DNA from: Smittium mucronatum
Lineage: Eukaryota > Kickxellomycota > Harpellomycetes > Harpellales > Legeriomycetaceae
DNA length: 34,604 bases
Direction of reading: 5' to 3'
NCBI GenBank assembly: GCA_001953115.1
Contig: LSSL01000915.1
Coordinates: forward strand, 1 to 34,604
Below are positions 23,557 to 34,604 of the stretch, in pieces. A program made the position numbers and the translations under genes. Position 1 is the stretch's first letter; every line of letters begins with the position of its first letter. Under the pieces are notes generated by a model. The model worked only from the letters and a program-made list of their open reading frames with translations. It had not been told where the DNA came from and did no database searches.

Positions 23557-24012
23557 AGTAATTTTTGAAAATATTTTTAGTTTTTCTATAAAATAAATTC
23601 AATTTAGAAACTTTCTGATTATATAAAACTTAGCCCCATTAATTATTTTTATATTGAATTTTTTTAAAAAGAACGCTCAGCAGTAGAATTTGACTTTTTC
23701 AAATCGCGATACGATAATTAGAAAACCAGAATCAATAATTGGATCAAAAGAATAAACTTTGCATTCAAAGTTTTTGTTTTTTGTTTTAGTTCTATAATAC
23801 GGTGCCTGTAGAAAAAGTTCTCGGTAAAAAAATTGAGAGAAATATTTAATCAAAATATTGAGATAAAATTATTTGATTTAAGTTAATAAAAAAAAATATA
23901 GACTTCCATATAATTAATAAAAACTTTAAACCCGATAAAGATTCTACTTTAAAGTCGTAGAAAGTATATAAGGATAAATTGAAACAGGTGATTAGACTTA
24001 AAATAGCCATTC

Positions 24013-27000
24013 TATAATCATAAGACGTAAAATAATGGTTTTGGTGACTTTTTTTATTATTATTTAAAATATAAGACATATTTTTACGATACTGACGAAA
24101 AAATGATGAATTTGTTGTTTAATATGATCAGATCCTTTATAAAGAAGGCTTTATGTTTTTATTACAGAAATTTTAAGCGTAACTAAGTCGGGTTTTCGGT
24201 CTTAATACCAACAAATTTCAAATATTTGGCTTTTTTTCATCTTAAAAATTTTAAAAATGAATTTTGATAGTATTAATATATATAATTTTTTTAAAAAAAA
24301 TCCGCAGTAAATAAATAATAACTTAAAATTAAGCCTGCAGGTTTAGTTGTAATATTGAGTGAAAATTAATCCTATTCATTTAATGATAATATAACTATAT
24401 AAAAGTATATTTTTGAATTTTATTTTATTCTTTTCTAGATTTACCCCTTTTTACATCTTACTCTTCAAACACTTTTTATTTATCTGAAAATAAGGCATTT
24501 TTTTTTCATATAGTGAGACTTATTTAAAAATGAAGGCATAATACAGCTATAATTTTAATATAATTTTATTATCTAACGTTTATAAAAAAAATGAAATTGC
24601 TTTCATTAGTGTATATTTATAAATATATTAAATTAATATTCATTCTATGTTTTAAAAATAATGTAGATTTACAAAAAAGCAAAAAAGGGATTTTATGATC
24701 ATCAATAAAGGAATCATAGCAACAACCAACCAATAGTGATTAAAACCTTCAATTAAAAAATAAAAAACAACTGAATGCCTTTAAAACTCAAACAATCCGT
24801 TTTAAATGTGTCGAAGATTCGTTAAAGCCATTTTTTTCAAAATAAAAGTGGTTTGTTTAATAAAAAAATCACCCATTTATAGATCGAACCACGATGGCTT
24901 TAATTTTATTTCCAAAAATAATGATTTTGATTAGTTATGTATTGCACTAATAAGCTTTTAATACATTAAAAATTACTTGAATTTAGCTGTTATTAATAAA
25001 TAGCCCTATCTATAAATTAAAATCCCCTTCATTTATTAATAGGAGATTTAAATTAAACATTAGAGAAATTATCGTAATGGAGTACTATTAATGATGTCGC
25101 CCAATATTAAAATTTTTTTTTCTAGTCTTTTCGATAAAACTCAAGGAACAAAAAAAAGAATTTTACCTATTTGTGAATAAAATTCATATTAATATATCAC
25201 TTGTTTATAATTTAATAAAAATAATTTATCTTTATTGGTTGCTGGAGATAAAATATAACTCGATCAAAATGTTTAAATGGTACAAAATTATTATTTTACC
25301 TTAATCAAATATAAATAACTCTTCTAAATCTTGTTGAAAAGTTTTATTTCGAAATAGAAATGAGGTTTTCAAAATATGTGATTTTTTTCTTAAGTTTTTT
25401 TTTTTATTTTGCTAGAATGGTTTCTAATTTTCAAAAAAAGTTCTTAAACTGGGGATTTCGTTAAATAATGTGATTTTTTTTCCTTTTTAAAAAATTGGAT
25501 AAAATTCCATTTAATCTTTAAATAAAAAATAATATTATATAAGTAGTAGATTCTTTTTAATAGCAGAAGCTTATCTATTAAATTTTTCTACTTTTTTAAT
25601 ATAGAAAAAGTGTGCTAATAAGGAACAAAGTTATCGAGAAATAAAATTATTAATTCAATGAAAAAGCTCCTTATTTTATAAATTCATAAAAATCATTAGG
25701 GCTAGTATGTTTACTCTCTTTTGTTATTTTGAAGATGTTATAAATTGCTATTAAAATATGATTAAAACTAAAAAAAAAGGTTGATATTAATAAGATTTTC
25801 AAACATTCTAATCCAATATTTTTATTTTATTTTAACAATAGGGGATGTTTTTAAAATTTATCTCAAGATTATCAAATAAGCTATACATTAGTAACATTAA
25901 TTTTATCAAATTAAATAAGTTATAAAATGTTAATTGAAAATATCTGCTCTCTAGGAGTTTCTTCTATAAAAACTCTCGATTCCACCAAATTTTAATGGGT
26001 TTATTAATACATCAATTGAAGTAATTGTCTAATGGCCATAATAAGCTTTTTTTTAATTAATGAGAGGTTTTATTAACTAATTCAAGTAAATTTTAAAAAA
26101 ATTATATTCATTAACAAATTGATAATGCATTTATATATATAATGAGGATTTTTTGAAGGTTGAATTTCATTTCTTTAAAGAACACATATTAATTAATCAA
26201 TCAAATAAGATATTATAAAATAGGGGTTTTTATTTTTTATAAAATTTTTTTTTAACTAATAACGCGTGTATAAAAAAAACTGGGGATTAAAAATTTGACA
26301 CTTTGCATTTTTTAAAATTTTCTTTCCAAATCTTTAATGTGTTATTAAAATAACTATCTATAATTCGTTTGTAAATAACGAATAGCAAATTTAATTTGAG
26401 GGTATAAATTACAAAAAAAACAATGATTTTAGAATGATTTTATAAATGGAAAATAGCTAATTGATATCAGAAATAATTTTAAGTAATAAATATATTTTTA
26501 TTTTTAAAACTTTTCACTTTTAGAGCTTAATGTAAAAAATAATATCAAGCTTCAATAAGTAAAGACGCTATACCTTTGATTAGCATAAATAATTGTGTTG
26601 ATTCAAGATTATGTATAAAAAATGCGGATATAAAAAATAAAAAATAGTACATTGTTGGATCTAAAAAAAGGTGAAAAAAAAAGCTTTATTTGATTGGATA
26701 AAATTTTAAATGGGATTTTTTATTTAAAAAATTGGCGGTTTTTTGAAAAAATGGTAGTATTTAGTATCAATTTTTAACATTAAGAAAATTATTTAGGTAT
26801 TTCAAAATAACTATCTGCATTTTTTTAATGTTCGAATTAAAAAGATTTTCATGAGATCGTAAATTTATTCGGCAAAAAGATTAGAAATTCAAGATTTATT
26901 TATTTTGGGAACTGAAATTATCCGATTACTAATAAATTAAATAATAGCTGGGTAGAAATTTTTTTTTGGGGGGGGGAGGCTATCAGTAAATAAAAGGGGT

Positions 27001-28382
27001 TGTTTTTTTTAATTGATTGATTTTATCAGTATAGGTGTGTGTTTAAGATAATTCCTCTAATTCAGCATTTATCCATTTAAGTCCGCATTTCAAACAAGTT
27101 CTCAAAAAATTTTGTGTTCAAGGAAATATAACTTAATAAAATTAAAGCCATACTCTATACTCAACTTTAGAATTGTTAATTATTGAATTTTTGTTGGTAT
27201 ATATCAATTTTACTAGCGAATAGATTAACGCGAATCAGCTTTTTTAAAAAAATCCATAACCCTTGTATTTTAGTCCAATAAAATTTCAGATAACCCAAAT
27301 ATATGATGCTTTTTAATCATTAATAACACATAAAAAATAATAGAAATGTTCAAAATGGGCCATTTATATTTTGTTAATAGCGATCAAAATATAAGCCATG
27401 TAATTATCTATTACAGGATATGAGGGTAGAGATATTTTTTAATAGCGGTTTAAACTTTATAAATGCGAATAAAATGTTACTTACTGGTTTTTAGGGGCTT
27501 TTTATTATCATTTTGATGACTAAGTGCATATTATAATAAATAAAATAATTCAAATTTCTACTATCGCTCATGTTAAGCTAAGAATAAATGCTTATATGTA
27601 AAATTGTGTAAAGATGTTTATATTGAGAAACATTATCAAAATCTGTTTAATGTAGTTAAATTTTAAAAAAATCGGGGTTTTAAATTGAAAACCAGAAATT
27701 ATAGATCGAGTATTGAATAAATAGTGTGAATTTCAGGTTTTTTAGCTAATAATATACTATTTAAGTAATAAGATGTAAATAATTATACCATTAAAATATG
27801 CTATTATATTATAATAAAGTAAAGTAAATACCAAATATTAGTAGCTATACTAAGATAAAAACCAAGCTTAAGACTTCTTTCAATTTTATAAAAAATTACA
27901 GTGGGGCTGTTTGAAAAAAAAATATTTGAATTAAGCTGTTTGTAAAAAATCTTTTTGAGGACAACTTTCATAGATATAAAAATAAAGATACATTTTTAAA
28001 TTGGAAAATTTTCAGTAAAAACAATTCTCCAAGTTTTTTTCTTAGCTTTTTTAAAAGGTATCACATCTTCTGGTTTAATTATTTTTCTTACTTATTCCAG
28101 ATGATAGATACAGCTTTTATAAGCGTTTTAGGTTCTTTTGTTTTTGTGTGACTCCAAATCTCTAAATTTATCCATTAAATTTATTAATTAGCATAAATAC
28201 TTTTCAAAGATATCAGGCGATAACACAACTTCTGGGAATTTTTCCGATTAATTTTCTGAAATTCGAATATATTTTCGTATTCATCAATTTTTTCTACTAT
28301 ATTACTTACAATCAAATTTATATACCCACAGCTTTTTATAGTTTCTGGAAAAAAAAATCCGATAACTCATTCTCAATATAAT
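24013..28382. other. AT-rich segment between the inverted-repeat arms
   Basis: No recognisable genes. T-runs and A-runs dominate. An unusual T9 immediately followed by G9 lies at 26959-26976. No RNA genes or element termini were identified. Confidence 0.5.
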
Positions 28383-28906
28383 ATGATGGAACCAGATTCT
28401 CTATACCAGTTAGACTAGTACAGACCCTTGATCCTAAACTGGTTTTTTGCAGCTAAATACGAGGCAACTCTAAGCGCAATATTAATAGCACACTCTTCAC
28501 CCTCACCCAGAAGAGAACTTAGGGCAGGTATTACTCCTTTACTCCACCTATCCGCAATTTACCCAATTTTGCCTGTAATTACAACAATAAGTGTTTGTAC
28601 AGCCCAAAATTTAGGAATAATATTCGAGAATCTTACCTAGGGGTTGGGACCGGAACTTGACTAAAGTTACAGTAAAGAAGATACAAGATCTTCCTTAACC
28701 GGTTCTCCAAAAAAATCTACCGATGATTATAAGTCTTCAATTAACTCAATTGCTTCAATAGAGATCAAAATCAAAAGATTGTTACCTCCATCATCCTCTG
28801 TTTCTCGCCAAGCGTCAATATCCGGGTAAAATCCATAAAAATAAGCACCGGACTCGACCAACTCATGGATGCGCATAACCATTCCAATAGCACTATAAAA
28901 GCTGAT
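28383..28906 (-). pseudogene. Decayed coding fragment, possibly armadillo-repeat (importin-alpha-like)
   Basis: A 0.5-kb island of clearly higher GC than its flanks. One minus-strand frame runs from about 28903 to a TGA near 28376, crossed by six in-frame TAA/TAG codons and no TGA. Its parts read as protein: RIHELVESGA, then DIDAWRETEDDGG, then FWAVQTLIVV, and GVIPALSSLLGEGEECAI followed by ALRVASYLAAKN. The last two blocks have the spacing of an armadillo helix pair (AV-TL...GK...PALS-L...EE...A..SYL), as in importin-alpha, but the resemblance is weak and from memory of the family pattern. The plus strand is also unusually open (28428-28640, and about 28665-28825), so strand and identity are uncertain. 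With this many stops it cannot be an intact gene under the standard code. A pyrimidine tract plus AG lies just upstream (about 28914-28932, minus), as at a 3' splice site. Confidence 0.33.
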
Positions 28907-29167
28907 TCATTCGCTAAGCAAAAAAAAAAACCTAACTAAACTATAAAAAGGACTAACTGGTAATGATCCCAGTCCACTAAGGTAATAAAATAAAATTTAA
29001 GTAAATAAACAAACACCGGTAAAAAAAACCGAACAATATAAAAATAATTTTATTCAAAACTAAAAAAAAACTAGCTATAATATACTATAATGCTAACTAT
29101 AAAGCAACTAAAAACAGTTTTAAAGAGCTCTAAGACTTTCATACCATAAAGGGGACGTAGCTTCACA
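28907..29167. other. Transition from GC island to AT-rich DNA
   Basis: Intermediate composition up to about 28990, then AT-rich. No gene is recognised. Confidence 0.4.
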
Positions 29168-29189
29168 TAGGACGAAAATGTTCGTCCTA
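29168..29189. repeat. Perfect 9-bp hairpin (TAGGACGAA / TTCGTCCTA)
   Basis: TAGGACGAA, a 4-base loop AATG, then TTCGTCCTA form a perfect stem in a locally GC-richer patch (29148-29190). No coding frame or T-run terminator is attached, so its role is unknown. It could be the fold-back tip of a small element. Confidence 0.55.
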
Positions 29190-32100
29190 ACTCTTTAAAT
29201 AAAAGTATTGTTTTATGCAACCCCGTTTGATATTAATCAATTTTTAAGCAAATTATTATACTCGCTAATCCATTATTTGAAGATATTTGATTTAAAAGTT
29301 ATACTATTGTGATGATTCTCAAAGCTTATAAGGTCGGATTATTTAGTTATTTCAGAAAATTAAAAACGATTGGTTATTGTAGATTTACTTATAGAATCTC
29401 AAGATTCTTTCGAATAATAATCTTAATCCAAAATATGAGCAAGCTTTCCAAATACAAAACCAACAGAACATTTTCTATCATTTTACCTAATAATTTCTAA
29501 ATCAGTATTTTTTTTTAGGAAAGTAGAATTATTCTAGAGTATTTTAGGTTAAAACGAATTTATAGTTTTTAAAAAGCGGATATTAATCCAATAACCATGA
29601 TCTTTTTTTCATTTTGCCAAATTTGATGAAAAAATATAAATTAATTTCATGTCCAAAAAAATGATTTTGAGTGACCTGGAGCAAAATCTAGAAACGGAAG
29701 AAAATTCTATTTGGTATTTTTACAGGGATGAGTTTTGAAAACTTCATTAATATTTTTTTAGATATTATATGATCTATCAAAGATTCATTCTGACAGTAAT
29801 GAAAATTTCAAAATTACTGCCAACTTTACAGGCGGGGGTCTCGTATTTTTTGAGCATTTTTAAGGTAAATTTTGGAGTACCAGTATATTTATTTCAAAAA
29901 ACTAATTTTATTCTGTTTTTTAATTATTATTTTTTCCCCTCTCACCGTTGAAGACTTTTCACCTCGATGAAATATTTTATATTGAGGAGTCAATCTATAA
30001 AACAAGCCTGATTTTTCCATGTTGTAAATTTATTCGGAATCTTAGTCCTTTATTTTTAGATTGATATCATGTAATACCTTTAAATAGCTCTCATATTTTT
30101 TAAAAATTTCATAATATTACCAAAAATAATGTGTGCTTTTTAACCCAAAGGGCTTACGAAACTCCCTATACCAACTTTCAGACTGAGAAAAAAGCCCTTA
30201 TTGTGATTTTACCCGGCTTTATTTGTATAAAGAAATTAATCAGTGCATAAATTATCAGGATTATTTAATTTCACAATTTTTTCTTAAATAAATTTCGCTT
30301 TTTCTATTATTATTTCATAAGGAAGAGTAAATTTCTGTTTCCGCGAACTAAATATTCACTTTTTCAGTTTATCTTTAACTTATGGTCATTAAGGGGTTGA
30401 AACTAAATGCTTTTTAACTTCAAGCTTCGAATTTAAATCCATAGATCTCTTTTTGATCCCTTATACGTTACTTAATATATTTTTAACAATTTTTAACAGC
30501 TTTTTCATCAAAATTGTTCATTTTCACTATTTCTCTTTGTGATAAACTTTTTTTCTCGAGAAATTCTAATATTTCTAATTTATTGGTATCTTTTGACCTC
30601 AACACACATACTTTCCTCCCTCTTAAACCATTTCCCTTTAATTTTGGATAAATTAATGAAAAAATTTCCTCAAAACTAAAATAAATCTAAATAATTCAAT
30701 TTATTGAAGTATAAGAATTTTACTATTTATAAAAAAATTGATTTTAGTTTACTAATGCCCAATAGAATTATTTATTCTTAGTTTTTAAATCTTAAATCCG
30801 ATTCTGATTAAGATTTTGTTCCCAAGAAATAAAAATATGTACAGACCGATAATTTCAAGCATTATTGGTGGAAAAGAATATTTCCATAAAATATAAAGCT
30901 ATATGAATATTTTTTCGAACAATGGCACCGGGTTAAAAAATATGTAAAAGAATACAAGAAATAAAATGATTATTTTTTGGCAATAATTGAGTTGTTTAAA
31001 ATTTAAAAAATATTTTTATTCGTTCGAGCTAAGTCCCCAAAACATGTAGGTTCGAAATTTGAATTTATTGTTTAAAATGTGTAATTAAGCAAAATTCTAA
31101 CGAATGGCCTCAATGAATTTTTTATTTTTGTATATTTAAAACCCTTCCTTCCTCTTCCGACCTTTCTAAACTAAATAAATTGTAACAAAATCATCTAAAA
31201 ACCATATTAAATTCCAAAAAAAAATAAAGCATTATTTTTGCAAAATATTTTTTATTTTATAAGATGTATTCAATCATTTACTACTAATTCCATACATCTA
31301 AGGTAAATTTCCTCAGCGATTTTTAAATTAAATCTGAGTATAAAGTCAAATTAATACATGGATCCCAAACTGAGACAATTTTTTATTGACTATAAAAAAT
31401 TAGATGGGAATATTCCATATCTGGAAACAGAAAAATGCTAGGATGACTATTTCTCAAATTTATTATTTTTCAGGTTTTTCTAAAAAGTTTCATCTATTGA
31501 AATTAATTTTCCATTTTCACGGAGAAAATATTTTTCAAAACCTCTAATAGCTGGCCAGATTTCATTACCTAGCCTCTTACCCAATTTTCCGACTAGATCT
31601 CTGTTATAATATACTAAAAATATGAAATTATTAGATAGCGCTAATTATTTGGAAACCTAAACTTTTAACTTTTAGTCATCTATTAATTATTACTAAATTT
31701 ATAATATTAGAAACGGAATTATTTTTTATTTTGAAGCTTGCTAAAAAAAATTTCCATGATTCCGTATTTTCAGAATAATAACCCCAAAATTTAAAGATAT
31801 AATGCTGAAATCGCCTGATATATATCAATAAATTAATATTAAATTAATGCACATGGAATCTAGATCAAAATATCCAATTAAAATGCATTAATCGATTTTT
31901 TGGTATATACAGAAAATGAAGTAGGAGAAAATTCAAAATTATAAAAAATTCATTATTTGGTTTTAAATTAATAAATATAATCGAAATTAAGCCCTTATAT
32001 TTTAACGAGAATATTTTTTATTTTAATATAAAAAAAGTATTTCTCTTAGATATAATCAATTTAAAATTCATTTATTTCAAGACGTAACACAGCATATTAT

Positions 32101-32460
32101 ATTTCTGAATTAATATTTTTAGAATTTTTTTTAGCATATTTAGATACATAATTTGAGCAGTTTTCTAAAAAAACATTTGTTTTATTTTTTTACTGTTTTT
32201 CCTGTTGGTCTAGACTATTTAAGGTAAAAGGGAATTTTTTTTATTTTGGGTAAAATAAAATTAAAAACACCTTTTTTAAATGGAAATTGAAACTATAATT
32301 ACAGCCTTGGTGAGGCTATTTTTATAAATTTAAATTTTTTGACCAAAAATAAATTTATAGAGGTTTAAATTACCAACCTTCTGACTTATAAGAGAATTTA
32401 AAGCCATTCCCTTATTATTTCAAAGTTTTTTTAAATTTTAAGAAATTTATATATATAAAC
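29190..32460. other. AT-rich segment between the inverted-repeat arms
   Basis: No convincing gene. Short plus-strand frames at 29309-29500 and 29769-29951 have low-complexity, hydrophobic translations and no splice context, so I leave them out. No tRNA or rRNA. Confidence 0.5.
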
Positions 32461-32913
32461 TGGTTATTTTGAGCCTAATCACCTGTTTCAATTTATCCTT
32501 ATATACTTTCTACGACTTTAAAGTAGAATCTTTATCGGGTTTAAAGTTTTTATTAATTATATGGAAGTCTATATTTTTTTTTATTAACTTAAATCAAATA
32601 ATTTTATCTCAATATTTTGATTAAATATTTCTCTCAATTTTTTTACCGAGAACTTTTTCTACAGGCACCGTATTATAGAACTAAAACAAAAAACAAAAAC
32701 TTTGAATGCAAAGTTTATTCTTTTGATCCAATTATTGATTCTGGTTTTCTAATTATCGTATCGCGATTTGAAAAAGCCAAATTCTACTGCTGAGCGTTCT
32801 TTTTAAAAAAATTCAATATAAAAATAATTAATGGGGCTAAGTTTTATATAATCAGAAAGTTTCTAAATTGAATTTATTTTATAGAAAAACTAAAAATATT
32901 TTCAAAAATTACT

Positions 32914-32957
32914 GGTGGTGGGTGTGGGGGTAGGAAATGAAGGATGGGGGATGTGGG
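32914..32957 (-). other. G-rich tract (quadruplex capable), right arm
   Basis: Counterpart of 23513-23556. On the plus strand it has GG, GG, GGG, GGGGG, a purine bridge, GGGGG and GGG. One C run of the left arm is interrupted here (GTGGG in place of a five-base run), showing slight divergence between the arms. Confidence 0.6.
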
Positions 32958-33294
32958 ATTAAACTTTGAGTATTTAACTATAATATTTTCCCTCGTTTTC
33001 ATTGATCCCTAATGTTGTAATTGCAAGGGTAGAAACGAATTTTTTTTTGGAATTTATTAATTTTTTAGATTCGTTTTCAATGCTGATTTTTTTTTATTTA
33101 CATGCCTTAAAGCTTTAAATCAAAGCTCTAAAAACTAGAAATGTAACTATAATTCCAAAGTAAAAAAATAACAGGTTATAGATTTTATATCTGATAAAAA
33201 TCAGATTTTTTTTTGAATTTCATAAGAGTCAATATTTTTTGTTAAAAAAAATCTCGTTGATTTATTATCCGAATTCAGAATTTTTTTGATTAAT

Positions 33295-33366
33295 TGCTCA
33301 TTTTTGCAAGTATTTTCAACAACCTGATCATTTTTTTAAATATTTCCAAAAAAATGATCATTTTTG
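33295..33366 (-). repeat. 30-bp-phased TGATCA array, right arm
   Basis: TGATCA occurs at 33325-33330 and 33355-33360. The third position of the array (33295-33300) reads TGCTCA, a one-base change from the left arm. The 30-bp spacing is retained. Confidence 0.65.
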
Positions 33367-33656
33367 TGATTAGACCTATATTATATTAAAATGTATAAAA
33401 TTTAGTATAATTCGGGTTTTTTTTTCAAATAATTTTTTTTTGTATTTAATATTTTTTAAAATATGAAATAAGCTCATTTACAAATTCCTTTACATTTTTT
33501 CAGAATAAAATTTTTTTTTATAATCTTTTTAGTAAGTAAATTACATATAAATACTTGATGATTTTTTCGATTCTTAAAAGCTCCGCTCTAAATCTTTATA
33601 TAGTTTATTTTGTTTGTTAAATAACTACAGGCAATCTTTGCAGAAATTTTTTCGGA

Positions 33657-34295
33657 TATTAATTTGAAAAAATTACAATAAAAAAGATGATCTGTTATCC
33701 AAATCTTTAATAAAGCTACAATATATCCTTATTATTCGTAAATTTTATCAATATTGATATGGTATATCTTAGTAATTTAGTTTAATTTATATGCAAAAAT
33801 TTATCTGTCATAAATTTATCTGTCAAAAATGCAGCTATTCCAACATCTTTTTGACTGAGGGTGTTTCTATTCTTAAGAACCCGAGATAACGTGGTTAAAA
33901 ACCACTTATACCATCAAGGAGATTTAAAAATTACTGAAATCCTGTTTATTTCTGGAATAAAAGTTTATATTTGAATTAAAGTCTTTAATTAGTTCTGTTA
34001 GCGTCTCAATTGGAGAATATTTAGTATCAGGAGAAAATTATTTTCAGTTTTATTAAATTTAAAACTGAAATCCTGCTAAACCGTTTATTGTTATACATTC
34101 ATGATGCTAATGTGTGGTTAGTGGCTGTGTATTAATATTTCTTAGCAATTTTATGCCTTTTATATTTACAGGAAAAGTTGATTACATGCCAATCAAGGTA
34201 CAGGATAAAATTTATAAAAAATAAAAATTCATTAATAATATTCAAAGTCTAGTAAAAACTATAAAAAGACAATAAAAAAGAATAAAATATATATT
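33657..34295. other. AT-rich flank outside the right repeat arm
   Basis: No gene recognised. It has slightly richer sequence around 33840-33960, without a coding frame or an RNA fold I can support. Confidence 0.45.
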
Positions 34296-34604
34296 TCATC
34301 CCACTCCCCTCTGTCGCTCTAGCGGCTCGGTACCCACTGGGCATTGGTTCAAGGGGGCTGGTGATTCACTTATACCTTCCAGTATAGTCAATCTAGCAAC
34401 ACGAATGCCGTCCAAAAATTTCGCTGTTTCCAACTCAATATTCTGTCCGACTGCACCAGCACGAAGCTGGCTTAAAGATTTTTTAGACTCCCCCCCAAGG
34501 AGTTTTCCAACTAGTTCCAACCGAACTTCATTGGATTAGATTATTCGCCTTTCCCGATTATTACTGGTTGATTCGGCTATAAATGTTCCAATTGTATTTT
34601 TTCT
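34296..34604 (-). pseudogene. Partial ORF fragment with one internal stop, runs off the right edge
   Basis: The composition jumps to near 45-50% GC at about 34298. One minus-strand frame runs from the window edge (34604) to a TGA at 34296 and is interrupted only by a TAA at 34538-34536. The part after the stop has 80 codons and includes LELVGKLLGGESKKSLSQLR and FLDGIRVARLTILEG, with a helical, Gag- or coiled-coil-like feel. I recognise no family, and no zinc knuckle, protease or reverse-transcriptase motif is visible. There is no plausible ATG at the head of the open part, so it is the 3' end of something larger, most likely a decayed gene or retroelement. An intron covering the TAA would have to be under 50 nt and looks unlikely. 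Confidence 0.35.

Larger units (their letters stand above)
22809..24012 (+). repeat. Large inverted repeat, left arm (about 1.2 kb)
   Basis: This segment recurs as a near-identical reverse complement at 32461-33656. Long stretches match base for base (for example around 22890-23100), with scattered substitutions and 1-base A/T-run differences. The match fades into mismatches over the last 20-30 bases at the outer edge (about 22809-22840) and stops sharply at the inner edge (about 24012). There is no coding capacity that I trust; the 77-codon minus frame near 23846-24079 extends past the repeat edge and is not preserved as such. There are no clear terminal inverted repeats or target duplications, although the arm roughly starts TGG and ends CCA. 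It could be a dispersed non-autonomous repeat, a solo LTR, or half of a segmental inverted duplication. Confidence 0.9.
32461..33656 (-). repeat. Large inverted repeat, right arm (about 1.2 kb)
   Basis: Reverse complement of 22809-24012, separated from it by about 8.45 kb. The inner edge is sharp at about 32461. At the outer edge (33620-33656) similarity decays, and it is lost beyond about 33656. The differences from the left arm are few substitutions and A/T-run length changes, so the duplication is young or has been kept alike by gene conversion. Confidence 0.9.

Noticed and set aside
22809..24012. Repeat arms as solo LTRs
   Set aside because: They roughly start TGG and end CCA, but no 4-6 bp target duplication, primer-binding site or polypurine tract was seen. 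Left as an unclassified repeat.
23846..24079. 77-codon minus-strand frame in the left repeat arm
   Set aside because: It crosses the inner edge of the repeat and has AT-driven composition with no recognisable motif.
26959..26976. T9-G9 run as a functional signal
   Set aside because: Striking in AT-rich DNA, but single and without context; may be a homopolymer slippage product or a sequencing artefact.
29309..29951. Short plus-strand frames at 29309-29500 and 29769-29951
   Set aside because: Low-complexity translations, no splice context and no recognisable motif.

Overview
The window is eukaryotic and very AT-rich, and is most likely a nuclear contig of a filamentous or early-diverging fungus. 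The evidence is an intron-containing heat-shock transcription factor of fungal type, short introns of about 110-135 nt with GTA-type donors, and long non-coding DNA carrying a tRNA-derived SINE family and a pogo-like inverted-repeat element. The DNA-binding domain (recognition helix followed by a VPHLQQGVL wing) looks more like that of zygomycete, basidiomycete or fission-yeast Hsf1 proteins than of filamentous ascomycetes. That placement is an inference, and the species cannot be named from the sequence.

Layout. Positions 1-370 are AT-rich sequence starting in a poly-A run. Positions 371-698 (minus) hold a possible tiny two-exon gene whose start codon overlaps the HSF stop codon. Positions 695-4311 (minus) hold the one well-supported gene, a four-exon Hsf1-like factor of 1085 residues. 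Its second intron has a second, stronger-looking acceptor that would add 25 residues in frame inside the DNA-binding domain. Positions 4312-7057 are intergenic, with a 15-bp inverted motif. Positions 7058-7978 are a 0.92-kb element flanked by TA with pogo/Tigger-like terminal inverted repeats. From 7979 to 28382 there is almost no coding signal. This stretch contains two old, oppositely oriented copies of a tRNA-derived SINE (about 8.9-9.2 kb and 16.3-16.6 kb), an assembly gap between A-tracts (20992-21385) and simple repeats.

Two near-identical 1.2-kb inverted repeat arms (about 22.81-24.01 kb and 32.46-33.66 kb) enclose 8.45 kb. Each arm carries a 30-bp-phased TGATCA array and a C/G-rich, quadruplex-capable tract. 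Between the arms lies a 0.5-kb island of higher GC (about 28.38-28.91 kb) that looks like a decayed protein-coding fragment, possibly of the armadillo-repeat type. At the right edge (34296-34604, minus) is another GC-rich, stop-interrupted ORF fragment that runs off the window.

There is no operon-like cooperation to describe. The window is one regulatory gene at the edge of a roughly 30-kb gene desert shaped by repeats. The most interesting points are the optional HSF exon extension, the overlapping downstream mini-gene, and the large inverted repeat inside AT-rich gene-free DNA, an architecture also seen in some regional centromeres. No tRNA or rRNA gene, CRISPR array, or intact transposase or reverse transcriptase was recognised.
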